Part shown: one piece after another, positions 46,646 to 58,140 of the stretch
Numbering within the stretch: the first letter of the stretch is position 1
How the letters are laid out: each line of letters starts with the position of its first letter
Source: Moringa oleifera
Taxonomy: Eukaryota; Streptophyta; Magnoliopsida; Brassicales; Moringaceae
Direction of reading: 5' to 3'
DNA length: 64,000 nucleotides
Assembly (NCBI GenBank): GCA_021397835.1
Contig: JAJFZO010000550.1
Coordinates: 630,001 to 694,000, forward strand
The notes under the pieces: model-generated
Database searches by the model: none
What the model was told of the DNA's origin: nothing
Seen by the model: the letters and a program-made list of their open reading frames with translations, nothing else
Made by a program: the position numbers and the translations under genes

Positions 46646-47920
46646 CTTTGAAACAAGCAAGATGGCAAGAGTTTGTGGTGGAGTTTGATTTTGTGTGGGA
46701 ACAAAAACCAGGCAAACAAAACATTGTTGCTGATGCACTAAGCTTACATAGAAGTGCAAACTTATGTGGCTGCTCTGACGGGTGTCCAAAGCAACTTACT
46801 CGAGCAAATAAGATCGATAACTGGGAAGATACTAAGTATGCCCGACTCATGGAGGAGGTGAGCAAAGGCTTGACCAGAAGATACTGGATCAAGGATGGGT
46901 TGCTATATGCTCAAGGAGACAAATTGTTTGTGCCTAAGTCTGGAGGACTTCGAAAACAGTTGCTGAGGGAAACCCATGACCCGCTATGGGTAGGTCACCC
47001 GAGCATCGAGAGGATGCTTGCACTACTGATAAGAGCCTATTATTGGCCCAAGATTGATGGAAGATGTGGAGGCCTATGTTCGCACATGCTTAGTGTGCCA
47101 ACAAGACAAAACGGATAGAAGGAGGGAGGCGGGTTTGCTCCAACCCTTGCCCATTTTGAAACACCCATGGGAGTCTGCGTCGATGGATTTCATTGTGGGC
47201 TTCCCAAAGGTAATGGGACTATCCACTATAATGGTGATTGTTGATAGGTTCTCAAATTATGCTATCTTTTTTCCTGTTACTCGAGCGTGCCCAGCTGATA
47301 CGGCCACTAAGATGTTTTTCAAACATGTTATTAAGTTGTTTAGGTTGCCAAAAGATATTGTGAGTGATAGAGATGCCAGATTCACAAGAAGATTCTAGAC
47401 AGTGTTGCTAAACATGATGGGAACAAAACTCACATTGTCCATAGTAAACCATCCACAGACGGTCAAACGGAGAGGGTAAATAGCTTGCTGAAGGAGTATT
47501 TGCGGCACCGCATGACTGCAAGCCAAAGAGATTGGCTTGAATTGTTGGATGTAGCGCAGTTTTGCTACAACATCCATTGCTCGTCATCGACAGGTCTAAG
47601 TCCTGCAGAGGTAGCTTTCGGGCAACAACCAACGACGCCTCATGAGATAGCCAAGCAGAGGAGCCAAGGAAGCTGTCTAGCAGCCTATCACTATGCTCAG
47701 GATAAGCAAGAGTTGATTGACCAAGCAAGGGATAGCCTTTTTAAGGCACAAAGGCGTATGAAGAAATATGCTAACAAAAAGAGACGTGATGCTGAGTTCC
47801 AAGTTGGGGACAAGGTACTACTGAAGCTGACACCTCAAATTTAGAAGAAAATCACAAAGAAAGGAGTTCATTGAAGCCTTATCCCAAGGTATGATGGACC
47901 ATTCAAGATCAAAAAGAGCT
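46646..47920 (+). pseudogene. pol: Integrase, copy 3, cut off at the C-terminus
   Basis: The zinc-binding part at 46648-47118 has the two histidines (THDPLWVGH); the C-x2-C follows only after a frame change near 47060 (TCLVCQQDK). The first aspartate is in SMDFIVGF (about 47180) and the second in SDRDARF (about 47370). A TAG at about 47396 and a shift break the HPQTDGQTE region. The C-terminal part stops at the spacer joint. Confidence 0.9.
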
Positions 47921-50900
47921 ACGGGCACCCATCGCGAGCCAGCCCCCTCGTCCCTGCCCCTCCACTTACTGCCCAGCGAGCAAGGCAGGGGAGCCGTGTC
48001 ACATGGACCCTGGGCATGAGAGTCAAGCCTCGGCAGCCGCCAGCAGTCAAGGCATGGGCTGCTTTCCCAGCGTGCGGCAGCGGATGGCATGCCAGCAAGG
48101 CCACGGGGGCCCATCGCGAGCCAGCCCCCTCGTCCCTACCCCTCGACTTACTGCCCAGCTAGCGAGCCAGGGGAGCCGCGTGACACGGACCCAGGTCACG
48201 GGAGGCATGCCTCGGCAGCCCCCAGCAGGCACCGCAGGGGCTGCTTGCCCAGCGTGCGGCAGCGGTGGGCACACCAGCAAGGCCACGGGCGCCCATCACG
48301 TGCTAGCCCCCTCATCCCTGCACCTCGACATGGTGCCCAGCGAGCGAGCCAGGGGAGCTGTGTCGCATGGACCCTGGGCACAGGAGGCATCCCTCAGCAG
48401 CCCCCAGCATGCACAGCATGGGCCAAGTGCCCAGCGTGCGGCAGCTCTGGGCGCGACAGCCATGCCGGTGGCGCCCATCGCGACCCAGCCCCCTCGTCCC
48501 CAACACCTCGACGTAGTGCCCAGCAAGCAAGCCAGGGGAGCCACGTCGCACAGACACTGGCACAGGATGCATGCCTCGGCAGCCCCCAGCAGGCATGGCA
48601 TGGGCCAAGTGCCCAGCGTGCGGCAACAGTAGGCGTGCCAGCCAGGCCAGAGGCGCCCATCACGAGCCAGCCCCCTTGTCCCCGAACCTCGACATAGTGC
48701 CCTGCGAGCGAGCCAGGGGTGCCGTATCGCAAGGACCCTGGGCATGGCAGGCATACCTCGGCAGCCCCCAGCAGGGACGGCATGGGCTGCTTGCCCAGTG
48801 TGTGGCAGCTGTGGGCAAGCCATCAAGGCTACGGGCACCCATCGCGTGCCAACCCCCTCGTCCCTGCCCCTCGACATGGTGCCCAGTGAGCAAGCCAGGG
48901 GAGCCACGTCGCATGGACCCTGGGCACAGGAGGCATGCCTCGGCAGCCCCCAGTAGGCATCGCATGTGTTGCTTTCCTAGCTTGAGGCAGCTGTGGGCGC
49001 GACAGCAAGGCTACGGGCACCCATCGCGAGCCAGCCCCCTCGTCCCTGGTCCTCCACTTACTGCCCAGTGAGCGAGGCAGGGGAGCCATGTCACATGGAC
49101 CCTGGGCATGAGAGTCATGCTTCGGCAGCCACCAGTAGGCAAGGCATGGGCTGCTTTCCCAGTGTGCGGCAGCGGATGGCATGCCAGCAAGGCCACGGGG
49201 GCCCATCGCGAGCCAGCCCCCTCGTCCCTGCCCCTCGACTTACTGCCCAGCTAGCAAGCCAGGGGAGCTGCATCACACAGACCCAGGTCACGGGAGGCAT
49301 GCCTCGGAAGCCTCCAGCAGGCACCACAGGGGCTGCTTGCCCACCGTGCGGTAGCGGTGGGCACACCAGCAAGGCCACGGGTGCCCATCACGTGCCAGCC
49401 CCCTCGTCTCTGCCCCTCAACATGGTGCCCAGCGAACGAGCCAGGGGAGCCGTGTCACATGGACCCTGGGCACGGGAGGCATGCCTCAGCAGCCCCCAAC
49501 ATGCACAGCATGGGCCGAGTGCCCAGCGTGCGGCAGCTCTGGGCGCGCCAGCCATGCCGGTGGCACCAATCGCTAGCCAGCCACCTCGTCCCCGACCCCT
49601 CGACGTAGTGCCCAGCGAGGGAGCCAGGCGAGCCGCATCGCACGGACACTGGCACAGGATGCATGCCTCGGCAGCCCCCAGCAGGCACGGCATGGGCCAA
49701 GTGCCCAGCATGCGGCAACAGTAGGTGTGCAAGCCAGGCCAGACGTGCCCATCACAAGCCAGCACCCTCGTCCCCGAACCTCGACATACTGCCCTGCGAG
49801 CAAGCCAGGGGTGCCATATCGCAAGGACCCTGGGCATGGCAGGCATACCTCTGCAGCCCATAGCAGGGACGGCATGGGCTGCTTGCCCAGCGTGCGGCAG
49901 CTGTGGGCGCGCCAGCAAGGCTACGGGCACCCATCGCATGCCAGCCCCGTCGTCCCTGCCCCTCGACATGGTGCCCAGCGAGCAAGCCAGGGAAGCCTCA
50001 TCGCATGGACCCTGGGCACGGGAGGCATGCCTCGGCAGCCCCCAGCAGGCATGACATGTGCTGCTTGCCTAGCTGGAGGCAGCTGTGGGCTCAACAGCAA
50101 GGCTACGGGCACCCATCGCGAGCCAGCCCCCTCGTCCCTGCCCCTCCACTTACTGCCCAGCGAGCGAGGCAGGGGGGCTGCATCACACGGACCCCGGGCA
50201 TGAGAGTCATGTCTTGGCAGCACCCACGAGGCAAGGCATGGGCTGCTTTCCCAGCGTGCGGCAGCGGTTGGCGTGCCAGCCAGGCCACGGGCGCCCATCG
50301 CGAGCCAGCCCCCTTGTCCCTGCCTCTCGACTTACGGCCCAGCTGGCAAGCCAGGGGAGCCGCGTCACTCGTACCCAGGTCACGGGAGGCATGCCTTGGC
50401 AGCCCCCAGCAGGCACCACAGGGGCTTCTTGCCCACCGTGCGGCAGCGGTGGGCAAACCAGCAAGGCCACGGGCGCCCATCACGTGCCAGCCCCCTCGTC
50501 CCTGCCCCTCGACATGGTGCCCAGCGAGCGAGCCAGGGGAGCCATGTCGCATGGACCCTGGGCACGGGAGGCATGCCTCAGCAGCCCCCAACAAGCACAG
50601 CATGGGCCAAGTGCCCAGCGTGCGGCAGCTGTGGGCGCGCCAGCCATGTCGGTGGCACCCATCGCTAGCCAGCCCCCTCGTCCCCGACCCCTCGACGTAG
50701 TGCCCAGCGAGCGAGCCAGGGGAGCCGCATCGCACGGACACTGGCACAGGATGCAGGCCTCGGCAGCCCCCAGCAGGCATGGCATGGGCCAAGTGCCCAG
50801 CATGCGGCAACAGTAGGTGTGCCAGCCAGGCCAGAGGCGCCGATCACAAGCCAGCCCCCTCGTCCCCGAACCTCGACATAGTGCCCTTTGAGCGAGCCAG

Positions 50901-51197
50901 GGGTGCCATATCGCAAGGACCCTGGGCATGGAAGGCATACCTCGGCAGCCCCTAGCTGGGACGGCATGGGCTGCTTGCCCAGCGTGCGGCAGCTGTGGGC
51001 ACGCCAGCAAGGCTACGGGCACCCATCGCGTGCCAGCCCCCTCGTCCCTGCCCCTCGACATGGTGCCCAGCGAGCAAGCCAAGGGAGCCGCATCGCATGG
51101 ACCCTGGGAATGGGAGGCATGCCTCGGCAGCCCCCAGCAGGCATGGCATGTGCTGCTTGCCTAGCTTGCGGCAGCTGTGGGCGCGACAGCAAGGCTA
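47921..51197 (+). repeat. Three tandem copies of a 1092-bp higher-order repeat in block C
   Basis: The variant TCCACTTACTGCCCAG lies at 47961, 49053, 50145 and 51237, exactly 1092 bp (six units of 182) apart each time. Other variants, such as the GCCAAGTGCCCAGC unit and the CACTGGCACAGGATGCA unit, appear once per period. The equal spacing indicates recent block duplication or unequal exchange. Confidence 0.92.
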
Positions 51198-54136
51198 CAG
51201 GCACCCATCGCGAGCCAGCCCCCTTGTCCCTGCCCCTCCACTTACTGCCCAGTGAGCGAGGCAGGGGGGCTGCGTCACACGGACCCCGGAAATGAGAGTC
51301 ATGTCTCGGCAGCACACACCAGGCAAGGCATGGGCTGATTCCCAGCATGTGGTAGCGGTTGGCGCGCCAGCCAGGCCACGGGTGCCCATCGCGAGCCAGC
51401 CCCCTCATCCCTGCCCCTCGACTTACTGCCCAGCTAGCTAGCCAGGGGAGACGTGTCAGACGGACCTTGGGCATGAGAGTCAAACCTCGGCAGCCCCCAG
51501 CAGGCATGGCATAGGCTGCTGTCCCAGCGTGCGGCAGCTGTGGGCGCGCCAGCAAGGCTACGGGCACCCATCGCGTGCCAGGCCCCTCTTCCCTGCCACT
51601 CGACATGGTGCCCAGCGAGCGAGCCATGGGAGCCGCATCGCATGGACCCTTGGCACGGGAGGCATGCCTCAGCAGTCCTGAGCAGGTATGGCATGTGCTG
51701 CTTGCCCAGCTTGCAGCCGCTGTGGGCGCGGCAGCAAGGCTACGGGCACACCTCGCGAGCCAGCCCCCTCGTCCCTGCCCCTCCACTTACTGGCCAGTGA
51801 GCGAGGCAGGGGGGCTGCGTCACACGGACCCTGGGCATGAGAGTCATGCCACGGCAGCCCCCACCAGGCAAGGCATGGGCTGCTTTCCCAGCGTGCAGCA
51901 GCGGTTGGCGCACCAGCCAGGCCACGGGCGCCCATCGCGATCAAGCCCCATCGTTCCTGCCCCTCGACTTACTGCCCAGCGAGCGAGCCAGGGGAGCCGC
52001 ATCGCATGGACCTTGCACATGGGAGGCACATGTATTCCGCCCCCAGCAGGCACGGCATGGGCCAAGTGCCCAGCGTGCGGCAGCGGTGGGCGCACCAGCC
52101 AGCAACAGGCACCCAACGGGAGCCAGCCCCATCGCCCCTGTCCCTCGACATAGTGCCCAGCGAGCGAACCAGGGGAGCCGCGTTGCATGGACCCTGGGCA
52201 TGGGAGGCATGCCTCAGCAGCCCCCATCAGGCATGGCATGGGCCAAGTGCCCAATGTGCAGCAGCGGTGGGTGCGCCAGCCTGGCCAGTGGCGCCCATCG
52301 CGATCCAGTCCCCTTGTCCCCGACCGTCGACGTAGTGCCCAGTGAGCGAGCCATGGGAGCTGCGACGCTTGGACACTGGGCACAAGAGGCATGCATCGGC
52401 AGCCCCCAGCAGGCACGGCATGGGCTGCTTGCCCAGCGTGCGGCAGCTGTGGGCACACCAGCAAGGCCACGGGCGCCCATCGCTTGCCAGCCCCCTCGTA
52501 TCTGGCCCTCGACATGATGCCCAGCTAGCGAGCCAGGGGAGCCGCATGGCACGGATACTGGGCATGGTAGGCATGCCTTGGCAGCCTCCAGCAGGCATGG
52601 CATGGGCTGCTTGCCCAGCGTGTGGCAGCTGTGGGCGCGCCAGCCAGGCCACGGGCGCCCATCGCAAACCAGCCCCCTCGTCCCTGCCCCTCCACTTACT
52701 TCCCAGCTAGCGGGCCAGAGGAGCCGCATCACACAGACCCTAGGCATGGGAGGCATGACCTGGCAGCCCCCAGCAGGCACGGTATGGGCTACTTCCCTTG
52801 CGTGCGGCAGTGGTGGCACACCAGCAAGGCCACTGGTGCCCATCGCGTGCCAGCCCCCTCATCCCTGCCCCTTGACATAGTGCCCAGCAAGCGAGCCATG
52901 GGAGACACATCGCATGGACCCTGGGCATAGGAGGCATGCCTCAACAGAGCCCAGCAGGCATGGCATGGGCTGCTTGCCCAGCGTGCGGCAGCGGTGGGGA
53001 CACTAGCAAGGCGACGGGCGCCCATAGCGTGCCTGCCCCCTCGTCCCTGCCCCTCGACATGGTGCCCAGCGAGCGAGCTAGAGGAGTCGCATCGCATGGA
53101 CACTGGGCATAGGAGGCATGCCTTTGCAGCCCTCAGCAGGCATGACATGGTCTGCTTGCGCAGCGTGTGGCCGCTGTGGGCGCACCAGCCAGGCTACGGG
53201 CGCCCATCGCGAGCCAGCCCCCTCGTCCCTGCCCCTCATCATGGTGCCCAGCGATCAAGCCAGGGGAGCCGCATCGCATGGACCCTGGGCATGGTAGGCA
53301 TGCCTCGACAGTGCCCAGCAGGCACGGCATGGGCCAAGAGCCCAGCGTGCGGCAGCTGCGGGCGTGCCAGCCTGGCCAGTGGCACCCATTGTGAGCCAGC
53401 CACCTCGTCCCCGACCCTCAACGTAGTGCCCAGCGAGCGAGCCATGGGAGCCGCGTCACATGGACCCTGGGCATGGGAGGCATGCCTCAGCAGCCCCCAG
53501 CAGGCACAGCAAAGGCCAAGTGCCCACCGTCCAGCAGCGGTGGGCGCGCCAGCCAGGCCACTGGCTCCCATCCTGAGCCAGCCCCCTCGTCCCCGACCCT
53601 CAACGAAGTGCCTAGCGAACTAGGCAGGGGAGCCGCATCGCACAGACGTTGGGCACAGGAGGCATGCCTCGGCCACCCCTAGCGGGCACGGCGTGGGATG
53701 CTTGCCCAATGTGTGGCAGCTGTGGGCGCGGCAGCCAAGCCACGGGTGCCTATCGCGAGCCAACCCCCTCGTCTCTGCCATTCCATTTATGGCCCAGCGA
53801 GTGAGCCAAGGGAGCCGCGTCGTACAGACACTGGGCACCCTCGGCAGCCCCCAGCAAGCACGGCATGGACCGCTTGCCCAGTGTGCGGCAGCGGGCGCAC
53901 CAGCCAGGCCACGGGCGCCCATCGTGAGCCAGCCCCTTTATCCCAGCCCCTTGACTTACTGCCCAGCAAGCGAGCCAGGGAAGCCGCATCGCATGGACTC
54001 TGGTCACGGAAGGCATGCCTCAGCAGCCCCCAGCAGGCACCGCATGGGCTGCTTGCCCAGCGTGCGGCAGCGGTGGGCACACCAGCAAGGCCACGGGCGC
54101 CCATCGCGTGCCAGCCCCTCGTCCCTGCCCCTCGAC
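47921..54136 (+). repeat. Spacer subrepeat block C, about 34 copies of 182 bp
   Basis: It begins in mid-unit directly after the retrotransposon joint and ends in mid-unit at CTCGACATGGT, where an 18S fragment starts. The first half is a regular higher-order array of 1092 bp (six units). The second half (from about 51200) is less regular. No gene; open frames follow from composition. Confidence 0.92.
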
Positions 54137-54156
54137 ATGGTAGGATAGTTGCCTAC
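54137..54156 (+). pseudogene. 18S rRNA remnant of about 20 bp before copy 4
   Basis: ATGGTAGGATAGTTGCCTAC is the 18S sequence immediately before the insertion site. ATGGT (54137-54141) is shared with the spacer unit CTCGACATGGTG, so spacer and 18S are joined across five matching bases. The first 320 or so nt of 18S and the ETS are missing. Confidence 0.9.
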
Positions 54157-55178
54157 TGTCAGACCCTTGAATCTGAGTACCAAGGCGTAGGCATGGCGAA
54201 TCTTGCTCCATGCCCGGACCTACAAGTGTGGAGGACCACGCTAGCAAGGCAAAAACGCATGAGTTAGACATGAAAACAAATGCGGGAGACTTGGAGAGAA
54301 ATGAAGTTTCATACTTACAGTGGCGAGATTTGCTGGTGAGTTGGGAACGTTGTGGAGCGAGGGACGAAGCACACAAACAGACCCATAAGCCCACTTAAGG
54401 GGAAAAGCGGCAAAGATGCCTAAAGCAAGCACCAGCACACGGTGGTGCGAATATGTCCAGTGACAAGAACACAGGGCAGAATCCGGGAACCCAGCTTGGC
54501 ATGGATGGAAAGTCCAGCAAGCAAAGATATTCCACAAAGAAAGGATATGGCTATCGGCTAGAGAAGGATCAAGGCGACAGAAGGATAAGAAAGAGATGAC
54601 TATCCCGAAAGCCAAGGGAGATAAGGCTCAAAAAGAGTCCTGAACGAAAACCACCTCCTCAAGCCTATCCAAACCGGTCAAAAGCGGATAAGAAGGCTTA
54701 GAGAAGACTTCAAAGGAGATGAGATCCTTGGCTAAAGGAGAGTCCCTGCGGGAGAAGGATGCTATCTAAACTTTGAAGATAAGCCTCAATGGGATAAAAG
54801 ATTTGTGATCAAGATTGGGTGGCCTATTCGAAAAACGTAGGATAACCAAGAGAGAGTGTTTGAGTAGGACACTCCTCAACTAATATAAAAAGGGGGCTTG
54901 GGTTCAGTTGTAAATACATCGAGTAATACAAACTCAAGTTTGTGGGCAGCTAGAGGCTTTGGGTACTCTTAGGGAGAGACCCTTCTTTTGTAAAGAGTTC
55001 CTTTATTGTCAATAAAGGTTGAGAAAGAGTTCTCGTAATACTGTCTCCTTACTTCGCTTTTGCATTATTGTCTCTTTTGCTTCGCTTTGCGTGGGCTTAG
55101 AAAGTTGGACTGGCTAGGTGGACGCACTTAGCGCCATCACACTAGGGTTGCACTGATCCCACAACAGACAGTGTGACA
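54157..55178 (+). repeat. 5' LTR of copy 4
   Basis: TGTCAGACCC to the end GTGTGACA, with TATAAAA at 54884 and one 48-bp unit at about 54722-54770. It lies almost directly downstream of spacer subrepeats because the intervening 18S is lost. Confidence 0.94.
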
Positions 55179-55181
55179 GTT

Positions 55182-55193
55182 TGGTATCAGAGC
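55182..55193 (+). other. Primer binding site for initiator methionine tRNA, copy 4
   Basis: TGGTATCAGAGC, identical to the site in copy 3 and to the complement of the initiator tRNA-Met 3' end. Confidence 0.88.
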
Positions 55194-55253
55194 GCGGTTT
55201 CGATCACCACTTTCTCTCAAACTCGTGGTTGATCTTATCATTGCCAAGGCCCC

Positions 55254-56250
55254 ATGCCTGGAGGGAGTAAGTCAATGCGAGAGCATGTCGCTCGGCTGGA
55301 AGAGATCATTGGTGCACTAACGGAGGGATCAACATGCACGCTAGCTGAGTTGATGGAGACAATCGCCCAGCGACAATCCTTGATGGCAGAGGACATCGGA
55401 AACCTCAAGGAGACTGTGAGGAGCCTTGAGACCAAGATCAGGGTGCTAAAAAGGGCTCCCCACACCCCTACAGTAGGGGCAGACTCTACTATGGCTAAGT
55501 TGAAGGTGCCAGAACCAAAGTCATTCTCTAGAGAGAGGAACACCAAGGAGTTAGAGAACTTCTTATGGGATATGAAGCAGTACTTCAAAGCTGCTGGAGT
55601 ACCCGAAAAAGCCCAGGTAATGATCACATCCATGTACTTATCTGGTTATGCTAATTTGTGGTGGTACACCCGTATGCAGGATGACGCTATCATGAGAAGG
55701 CCTAGCATTGATTCGTGGGAGGCACTCAAAAGGGAATTGAAGGAGCAATTTCTACCATGTAACACCTCGTTCATGGCTAGAGAACAACTGAAACGCCTGA
55801 AGCAGATAGCCTCGTTCATGGCTAGAGAACAACTGAAATGCCTGAAGCAGATAGGTTCAGTGCGTGACTTCGTCAAGGAGTTCAATTCACTGATATTGGA
55901 CATCAAGAACATGTCAGAGGAGGATAGGTTGTTTAACTTCCCATTAGGCTTGCAGCCGTGGGCTCAAGTAGAACTAAGGCAGCAAGGTGTCTAAGATTTG
56001 CCCACAGCATTTTTCGTGGCGGATAGCTTGGTGGATTTCAAGTGGGCGGGTGGTGCTTTCGAAAAGAAAGGTGAGAAACGAGGGAAGGCTAGAAAAGGGA
56101 TGAAAAAGCCCAATGGCAAGGGCAAGAAAAAGAAGAATGCTGAGTCCAGCAAGCCTCGAGGCTCATCCCCTTTGAAAGGAAAAGGAAAGAGTGTGGACCA
56201 ACGGGGTTGATTCTTATGTAATGGGCCACATAGAGCATGCGACTGTCCTC
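55254..56250 (+). pseudogene. gag: Gag region, copy 4, with a 15-residue internal duplication
   Basis: The longest gag frame in the window (246 codons). It has MPGGSKSMREHV, a coiled-coil N-terminus, then the Gag core. A 45-bp direct duplication at 55765-55854 repeats the residues around FMAREQLKRLKQI in frame. Stops follow at 55992-55994 (AAA to TAA) and 56208-56210, where the first zinc-knuckle cysteine codon TGC has become TGA. The remaining knuckle residues FLCNGPHRACDC are still readable. Confidence 0.9.
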
Positions 56251-56255
56251 TCAAG

Positions 56256-56792
56256 GTGAAGTTAGTGGCGCTCATGGCAGCAAAGGATTCCTTCGAGGAA
56301 AAGGAAAGGAATACCACAGCTCGGGTGAATCCAATCCAGCTGCTGAACGCGATCACACCCAAGAACTTGCAAAAAGGGTTGATCTATGTCTCGGTGAAGG
56401 TAAACGGGAACGATGCAATGGCAATGTTGGATACGGGAGCTACCAACAATTTCATCGCGAAAAGAGAAGTAGGAAAGCTCGGGCTTAAGCTTTCTCCAGC
56501 CTCGGTCAAGTTCAAAGCAGTGAATGCTGAGGTGAAGGTAGTATGCGGAGCTGCCACTATGACCCTTGAGGTAGGCGAATGGAAAGGTACGTCCAACTTC
56601 ATGATAACTCAGTTAGATGACTTTGATGTTATCTTGGGTCTAGAATTCTTCAGACAAGCCAAGGTGTCGATGATGCCCCACTTATGTGGAGTACTCGTGG
56701 CTGATGAGCGAGCCCCGAGCCTAATCAGAACTGAAGCAGCAAGAGAGCTTTCGTTAGATAAGAAACAGATTAGGTTGCAATCTGCAAAGTAA
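56256..56792 (+). pseudogene. pol: Aspartic protease, copy 4
   Basis: 178 codons with LDTGATNNF near residue 58 and [12 protein letters not shown] near residue 120. It ends at a TAA (56790-56792) before the reverse transcriptase linker. The catalytic residues are intact. Confidence 0.88.
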
Positions 56793-56819
56793 CTAAAGTC
56801 TGGACTACGAAAGGGTGAA

Positions 56820-58140
56820 GTGACAATGGTGGCAGCACTATTTGAGGCTAAACTAGATCAGGTTGTAGAGGTGCCCGATAAGATCGCTGAAGTGTTGAGG
56901 GAATTCAATGACATGATGCCACCAAAGCTCCCCAAGACATTGCCTCCGAGGGGGAATGTTGATCATATGATCAAGTTACTTCCGGGTGCTAGACCCCTTA
57001 CTCAAGCACCATATCGAATGCCCCCGTCGAAACTAGTAGAATTACGGAAGCATCTAGACGAGCTATTGGAAGCGGGTTTCATTCAGCCATCAAAGGCCCC
57101 TTATGGCTCACCAGTGCTATTCCAGCGAAAACAAGATGGCTCGCTGAGGATGTGCGTCGATTACTGAGAATTAAACAAGGTAACGGTAAAGAACAAATAT
57201 CCGGTGCCAAACGTTGTAGACTTATTTGATAGGTTATCAAGGGCCAAGTACTCTACGAAGCTAGACTTACGGTCAGGATACTGACAAGTCAGAATAGTTA
57301 AGGGGGACGATGCAAAAACTGCATGCGTCACAAGGTACGGCTCTTATGAGTTCATGGTGATGCCCTTCAGGCTAACCAATGCACCTGCTACCTTTTGTAA
57401 TCTTATGAATGACGTATTGTTTAAGTTTTTGGACAAGTTTGTGGTAGTCTACTTGGATGACATTGTGGTTTATAGTGAGACCCTAAATGACCACGCAAAG
57501 CATTTACGGCAAGTATTGATGCGGCTGCGAGAGCACCAGCTGTACATCAAGAAGGACAAATGCGAGTTTTGCAAGCAAAAAGTGCCATTCTTAGGACATT
57601 GGGTCGAGAACAGACAGATATGGATGGATGAAAGAAAAGTGAAGGCCATCATGGAGTGGCCAGCCTAGTGAAAAGTTGCTGAATTGCGATCATTCTTTGG
57701 GCTCGCAAACTATTACAGACAGTTCATCAAAGGATATTCAAGCAAGAGCAACCCTTTGATGGACTTGCTAAAGAAAGATAGCCCGTGGGTGTGGACTGAT
57801 GAATTCAACAAGGCTTTCGAGGGATTAAAACAGGCAGTAGCCTCGAAACCAGTACTGTCCCTACTGAACTTTGAAGAGCCATTCGAGGTAGTCACAGATA
57901 CTTCTGATCGAGCAATCGGGGTGTGTTAGTGCAGAATGGCCATCCCGTGGCATTCGAGAGTCAAAAACTCAAGGATGCAGAGTAGTGTTATTCGACTCAT
58001 GAAAAGGAGATGACGACTGTTGTCCATTGCCTACTGACATGGCGGCATTACTTGCTTGGGACGAAATTTAAGGTAATTACTGACAATGTCGCTAATACCT
58101 ATTTTCGCTCACAGAAAAATCTATCTCCGAAACAAGCAAG
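56820..58140 (+). pseudogene. pol: Reverse transcriptase and RNase H, copy 4
   Basis: Linker and fingers at 56820-57164 ([23 protein letters not shown]), then a stop at 57165-57167 (CGA to TGA), a second at about 57282-57284 (TGG to TGA) and a third near 57668. The palm has MPFRLTNAPATF and YLDDIVVYS (about 57455). RNase H motifs DTSDRAIG and VITDN lie at 57895-58090, with a one-base loss near 57922. Confidence 0.92.

Larger units (their letters stand above)
42725..47920 (+). mobile_element. 3'-truncated chromovirus LTR retrotransposon, copy 3
   Basis: It has a 5' LTR of 1020 bp (42725-43744), an intact initiator methionine tRNA primer site at 43748-43759, gag, protease, reverse transcriptase, RNase H and integrase. 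It ends within the integrase C-terminal domain, where AAAAAG runs into spacer subrepeat sequence (GCTACGGGCACCC). Chromodomain, 3' LTR and downstream 18S are lost, so the downstream target duplication cannot be checked. Its upstream flank is the same 18S site as in the other copies. Confidence 0.94.
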
